Made by a program: the position numbers and the translations under genes
Shown here: positions 32,945-34,513 of the stretch, piece after piece
Position numbering within the stretch: the stretch's first letter is position 1
Layout: each line of letters starts with the position of its first letter
Origin: a virus
IMG/VR virus record: IMGVR_UViG_3300046170_000204
Location: 1-34,513 of that record
Reading direction: 5' to 3' (one strand)
DNA length: 34,513 nt
Notes under the pieces: model-generated
Databases searched by the model: none
What the model was told of the DNA's origin: nothing
The model's input: the letters and a program-made list of their open reading frames with translations, nothing else

Positions 32945-32986
32945 GCGCGGTATTTGTACCGCTTAGGATATAGCCGTTATGGCTAT
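32945..32986 (-). other. Two additional hairpins before the terminator
   Basis: Upstream of the terminator in transcription direction are ATAGCC/GGCTAT (32970-32986, five-base loop) and GCGGTA/TACCGC (32947-32962, four-base loop). With the terminator they form three hairpins in 75 bases directly after the last stop codon. They may protect the transcript end, or be part of a small RNA released at the terminator. Confidence 0.6.
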
Positions 32987-32998
32987 CAATGAAAACTA

Positions 32999-33112
32999 TT
33001 ATAATGCTAATATAAATACACACATAAAGATTAGACATGTAAAAAATATAATAGATCCTATTATTTCCAATATAGCAAAAATACATTTATTAATTTGATT
33101 GTTTTTATTCAT
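32999..33112 (-). CDS. 37-aa membrane peptide
   Basis: ATG 33112 lies three bases after the previous stop, with GGGG seven bases upstream. The 37 residues read MNKNNQINKCIFAILEIIGS then IIFFTCLIFMCVFILAL: a short polar front and one or two membrane spans. It is last in the cassette, just before the hairpins. A longer overlapping frame (33086-32883) lacks a ribosome site and runs through the terminator, so this one is preferred. Confidence 0.5.
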   Translation of the reverse strand: MNKNNQINKCIFAILEIIGSIIFFTCLIFMCVFILAL

Positions 33113-33115
33113 AAT

Positions 33116-33469
33116 TTACCCCATATATAATATATTTGATTCTGGATAGTAATTTTCACTAATCCAATTATTTACAATTTCTTCACCTAATATATAAGTG
33201 TACATATTAACAATTCTTTCAGGATCTGAAAAATCTGTATATACTTCACCAAAATTAGACATCTCATAATCTTTGATAAATTCAATAATATTGAATACTT
33301 CATTATCTAGCCATTGTTTAGCTTTATATCTACCAATAATATAATAATCAGTATTAAAACAGTGATGGTGTAAATCGTCTATATTATCTTCAAGCCAATT
33401 ATCATTACCTTTGTTATCTTCTATAAAATCTAGAAAATATTGTTTTATTTCTTCTTTTTTATAATCCAT
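33116..33469 (-). CDS. Early hypothetical protein, 117 aa
   Basis: A 117-residue acidic protein. A distinctive run is HHHCFNTDYYIIGRYKAKQW, then EFIKDYEMSNFGEVYTDFSD, PERIVNMYTYILGEEIV and WISENYYPES. I recognise the pattern FNTDYYIIG-x-x-x-A-x-x-W with a later DPE-x-x-VNM as recurring in small early proteins of diverse phages, but no function is known to me. An acidic early phage protein of this size could be an inhibitor of a host or defence enzyme. It starts just after the upstream stop, with GGGG inside that gene's end. Confidence 0.6.
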   Translation of the reverse strand: MDYKKEEIKQYFLDFIEDNKGNDNWLEDNIDDLHHHCFNTDYYIIGRYKAKQWLDNEVFNIIEFIKDYEMSNFGEVYTDFSDPERIVNMYTYILGEEIVNNWISENYYPESNILYMG

Positions 33470-33471
33470 AA

Positions 33472-33735
33472 TTAAACCCCTTTATTAATTAAATTATTTG
33501 TGAATCTATGCAGAAATTTTGGATCTCTGCCTTCTAACAGTTTTGAACATACAATTAGCATCTTATTTAAACTAACAGTTTTGCTGCTAACAAATGACCA
33601 TTGCAGACTACTATCATAATAATTAATTATATGATGCCTAGCTTCATCATCACTATCAGCTTCAAATACTCTAATATCTTCATCAATATCATTATATCCA
33701 TTTGTATCAACACCTATTGCTATATAATCATACAT
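33472..33735 (-). CDS. Early hypothetical protein, 87 aa
   Basis: An 87-residue protein: MYDYIAIGVDTNGYNDIDED opens it, then FEADSDDEARHHIINYY and, after a central strand, LLEGRDPKFLHRF. The beta-strand plus ADSDDEA-x-x-x helix pattern is like small early phage proteins that adjust surface signals, but no family is certain. AAAGGGGG stands ten bases before the ATG. The gap to the next gene is two bases. Confidence 0.6.
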   Translation of the reverse strand: MYDYIAIGVDTNGYNDIDEDIRVFEADSDDEARHHIINYYDSSLQWSFVSSKTVSLNKMLIVCSKLLEGRDPKFLHRFTNNLINKGV

Positions 33736-33749
33736 TTTAAAAACCCCCT

Positions 33750-33965
33750 TTAAATATATTCGTAATGTTTAATATCTTTTATTGATTCCAGCGCTAATAT
33801 ATTGCATAAATTTTCTATATCTATATCAGCGATAATTTCTATAATATCTAAATGAATATACAACCAATTATGTAGCATATATAAAATATGTTTATTCTTA
33901 ATATTAATATATCCTTGATATTTAAATATTGTTTTATCTTTTAATATTCTTTTAATTGGATTCAT
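33750..33965 (-). CDS. Early hypothetical protein, 71 aa
   Basis: A 71-residue protein, Ile/Lys/Asn-rich (RILKDKTIFKYQGYINIKNK, HNWLYIHLDIIEIIADID). The ATG follows GAGG and overlaps the upstream gene by 14 bases. No family recognised. Composition is much richer in A+T than the late genes, in line with the rest of this cassette. Confidence 0.55.
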   Translation of the reverse strand: MNPIKRILKDKTIFKYQGYINIKNKHILYMLHNWLYIHLDIIEIIADIDIENLCNILALESIKDIKHYEYI

Positions 33966-34143
33966 AATTTAACACCTCAATATTCGCTGTTATTTCTATA
34001 GTTTTACGTGTTGTCCTATGTTTAAAAGAATGTCTGTTATCATTCGAATACATATACATATAACCATCCTTTATATTATATTTAGGTTGTAATATATCGC
34101 AAATATCAAACACCCTTTTTACCTCGCTTATATAATGTATCAT
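33952..34143 (-). CDS. First early gene, hypothetical protein, 63 aa
   Basis: A 63-residue protein, first downstream of the early promoter. It is basic in the middle (YSNDNRHSFKHRTTRKTIEI) with a hydrophobic, aromatic front (VFDICDILQPKYNIKDGYMY). GAAGGG precedes the ATG. No family recognised. As first expressed gene it may act on host transcription or defence, but the sequence itself shows no such motif. Confidence 0.55.
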   Translation of the reverse strand: MIHYISEVKRVFDICDILQPKYNIKDGYMYMYSNDNRHSFKHRTTRKTIEITANIEVLNYESN

Positions 34144-34177
34144 TGTTTTACCCTTCTTTTGTTTAACTTACATCTAT

Positions 34178-34205
34178 ATAATACTAGATATAACTATATA
34201 GTCAA
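34178..34205 (-). promoter_or_regulatory. Early sigma-70-like promoter
   Basis: On the minus strand TTGACT (34200-34205), a 16-base spacer and TATTAT (34178-34183) stand about 35 bases before the first early ATG at 34143. The surrounding sequence is rich in short TATATAG and ATCTAG palindromes. It is the best promoter near the right terminal repeat and should fire first with host RNA polymerase. Confidence 0.65.
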
Positions 34206-34260
34206 TATATATATTAGATCTATTACTTATAATGGGATTATTAAGGGTATATTTTTAATC

Positions 34261-34513
34261 CCCTATATATATGATTACAAACAACACCAATACACAAATA
34301 AACCAGTCATATATATAGAAATAATAGGCATATCTATAGAAATAATAGGCATATCTATATTAGCAAGCGCTTATACTATCATATATGTAATAAAATCAAT
34401 GACTTATATATTATTATTTATTCGCATAATCAATATTATGTTAACTAATCCAGGATATACTATCATTTTTCTGCAATCGACCTTCGGGGGGGCGCCGTCA
34501 CCCCTTACGTATA
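34261..34513. repeat. Right copy of terminal direct repeat
   Basis: It matches 1-242 at both ends but is 11 bases longer and has several different bases in the first 100. It ends right after the GC-rich block and CCCCTTACGTATA. The stretch 34144-34260 between it and the first early gene holds only the early promoter and AT-rich sequence. Confidence 0.9.
34318..34359. repeat. Two tandem 21-bp units in right terminal repeat
   Basis: Exact units at 34318-34338 and 34339-34359 repeat the motif also found at 48-88. A shorter, degenerate unit precedes them. Unit number and boundary differ between the two terminal repeats. Confidence 0.8.

Larger units (their letters stand above)
32505..32998. other. 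Noncoding intergenic block, probable origin/control region
   Basis: This 494-base stretch has no supportable gene. From right to left on the minus strand it holds the tandem hairpins and terminator of the small early cassette, an AT-rich stretch with a GGGGGGAAC box (around 32818-32826), the nested inverted repeat, three iterons, a further inverted repeat, and the promoter of the replication operon. The combination of iterons, cruciform-forming repeats and AT-rich flank is typical of phage and plasmid origins. Function is inferred. Confidence 0.55.

Noticed and set aside
32883-33086. 67-codon open frame on the minus strand
   Set aside because: It runs through the three hairpins and the terminator stem and lacks a ribosome site. 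The 37-codon frame at 32999-33112 fits the operon better.

Overview
The window looks like one complete, AT-rich tailed-phage genome with short-tailed (podovirus) morphology. It is bounded by a direct repeat of about 242-253 bp (1-242 and 34261-34513). The structural genes follow T7-like logic: terminase, head-tail connector, scaffold, capsid, tail tubular A and B, three ejection proteins, then tail fibre. There is no recognisable phage RNA polymerase, DNA polymerase, repressor or complete integrase. A 3TM holin and an M15 endopeptidase suggest a Gram-negative host. Gene content and size recall small marine podoviruses that lack an RNA polymerase; that placement is inference and could not be checked by search.

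Layout. The plus strand (299-25847) carries packaging (small terminase, a small inter-terminase protein, large terminase), a GNAT-like virion protein, small basic head genes, portal, Bbp19-like protein, scaffold and capsid. A UUCG terminator follows the capsid pair. Next come tail tubes, ejection proteins, a modular set of fibre genes (T7-fibre base, S74 chaperone, carbohydrate-binding-like and C1q-like proteins) and a lysis block of overlapping membrane or secreted proteins, holin and endopeptidase. The arm ends with HNH-like, DUF6321-like, integrase-arm/T5orf172 fusion and PD-(D/E)XK nuclease genes. The minus strand (34143-25819) carries the putative early genes. First is a very AT-rich cassette of small unknown proteins ending in a strong terminator with two further hairpins. 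Next is a noncoding block with iterons and large inverted repeats that looks like a replication origin or structured RNA. Then comes a tightly ATGA-coupled replication operon (winged-helix initiator-like protein, a protein with an SSB-type tail, RHH protein, SSB-like protein, primase-helicase, YqaJ-type exonuclease), and finally a cytosine-methyltransferase-like gene. The two arms converge and overlap at 25819-25847.

How it works together (inference). Sigma-70-like promoters at 34178-34205 and 32542-32570 would drive early and replication genes with host RNA polymerase. The phage primes and unwinds its own DNA but must borrow a host replicative polymerase. The YqaJ exonuclease, SSB-like protein and nuclease could support recombination and concatemer processing. 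Late genes run rightward from the terminal-repeat region, with an extra promoter before the capsid.

Quality note. Four genes between 7.1 and 11.3 kb (capsid, tail tubular B and two ejection proteins) are each broken by a one-base indel, three of them at or beside short homopolymers. The two terminal repeat copies also differ internally. Both patterns fit a long-read or population-consensus assembly better than real gene loss, so those four genes are annotated as continuous products.
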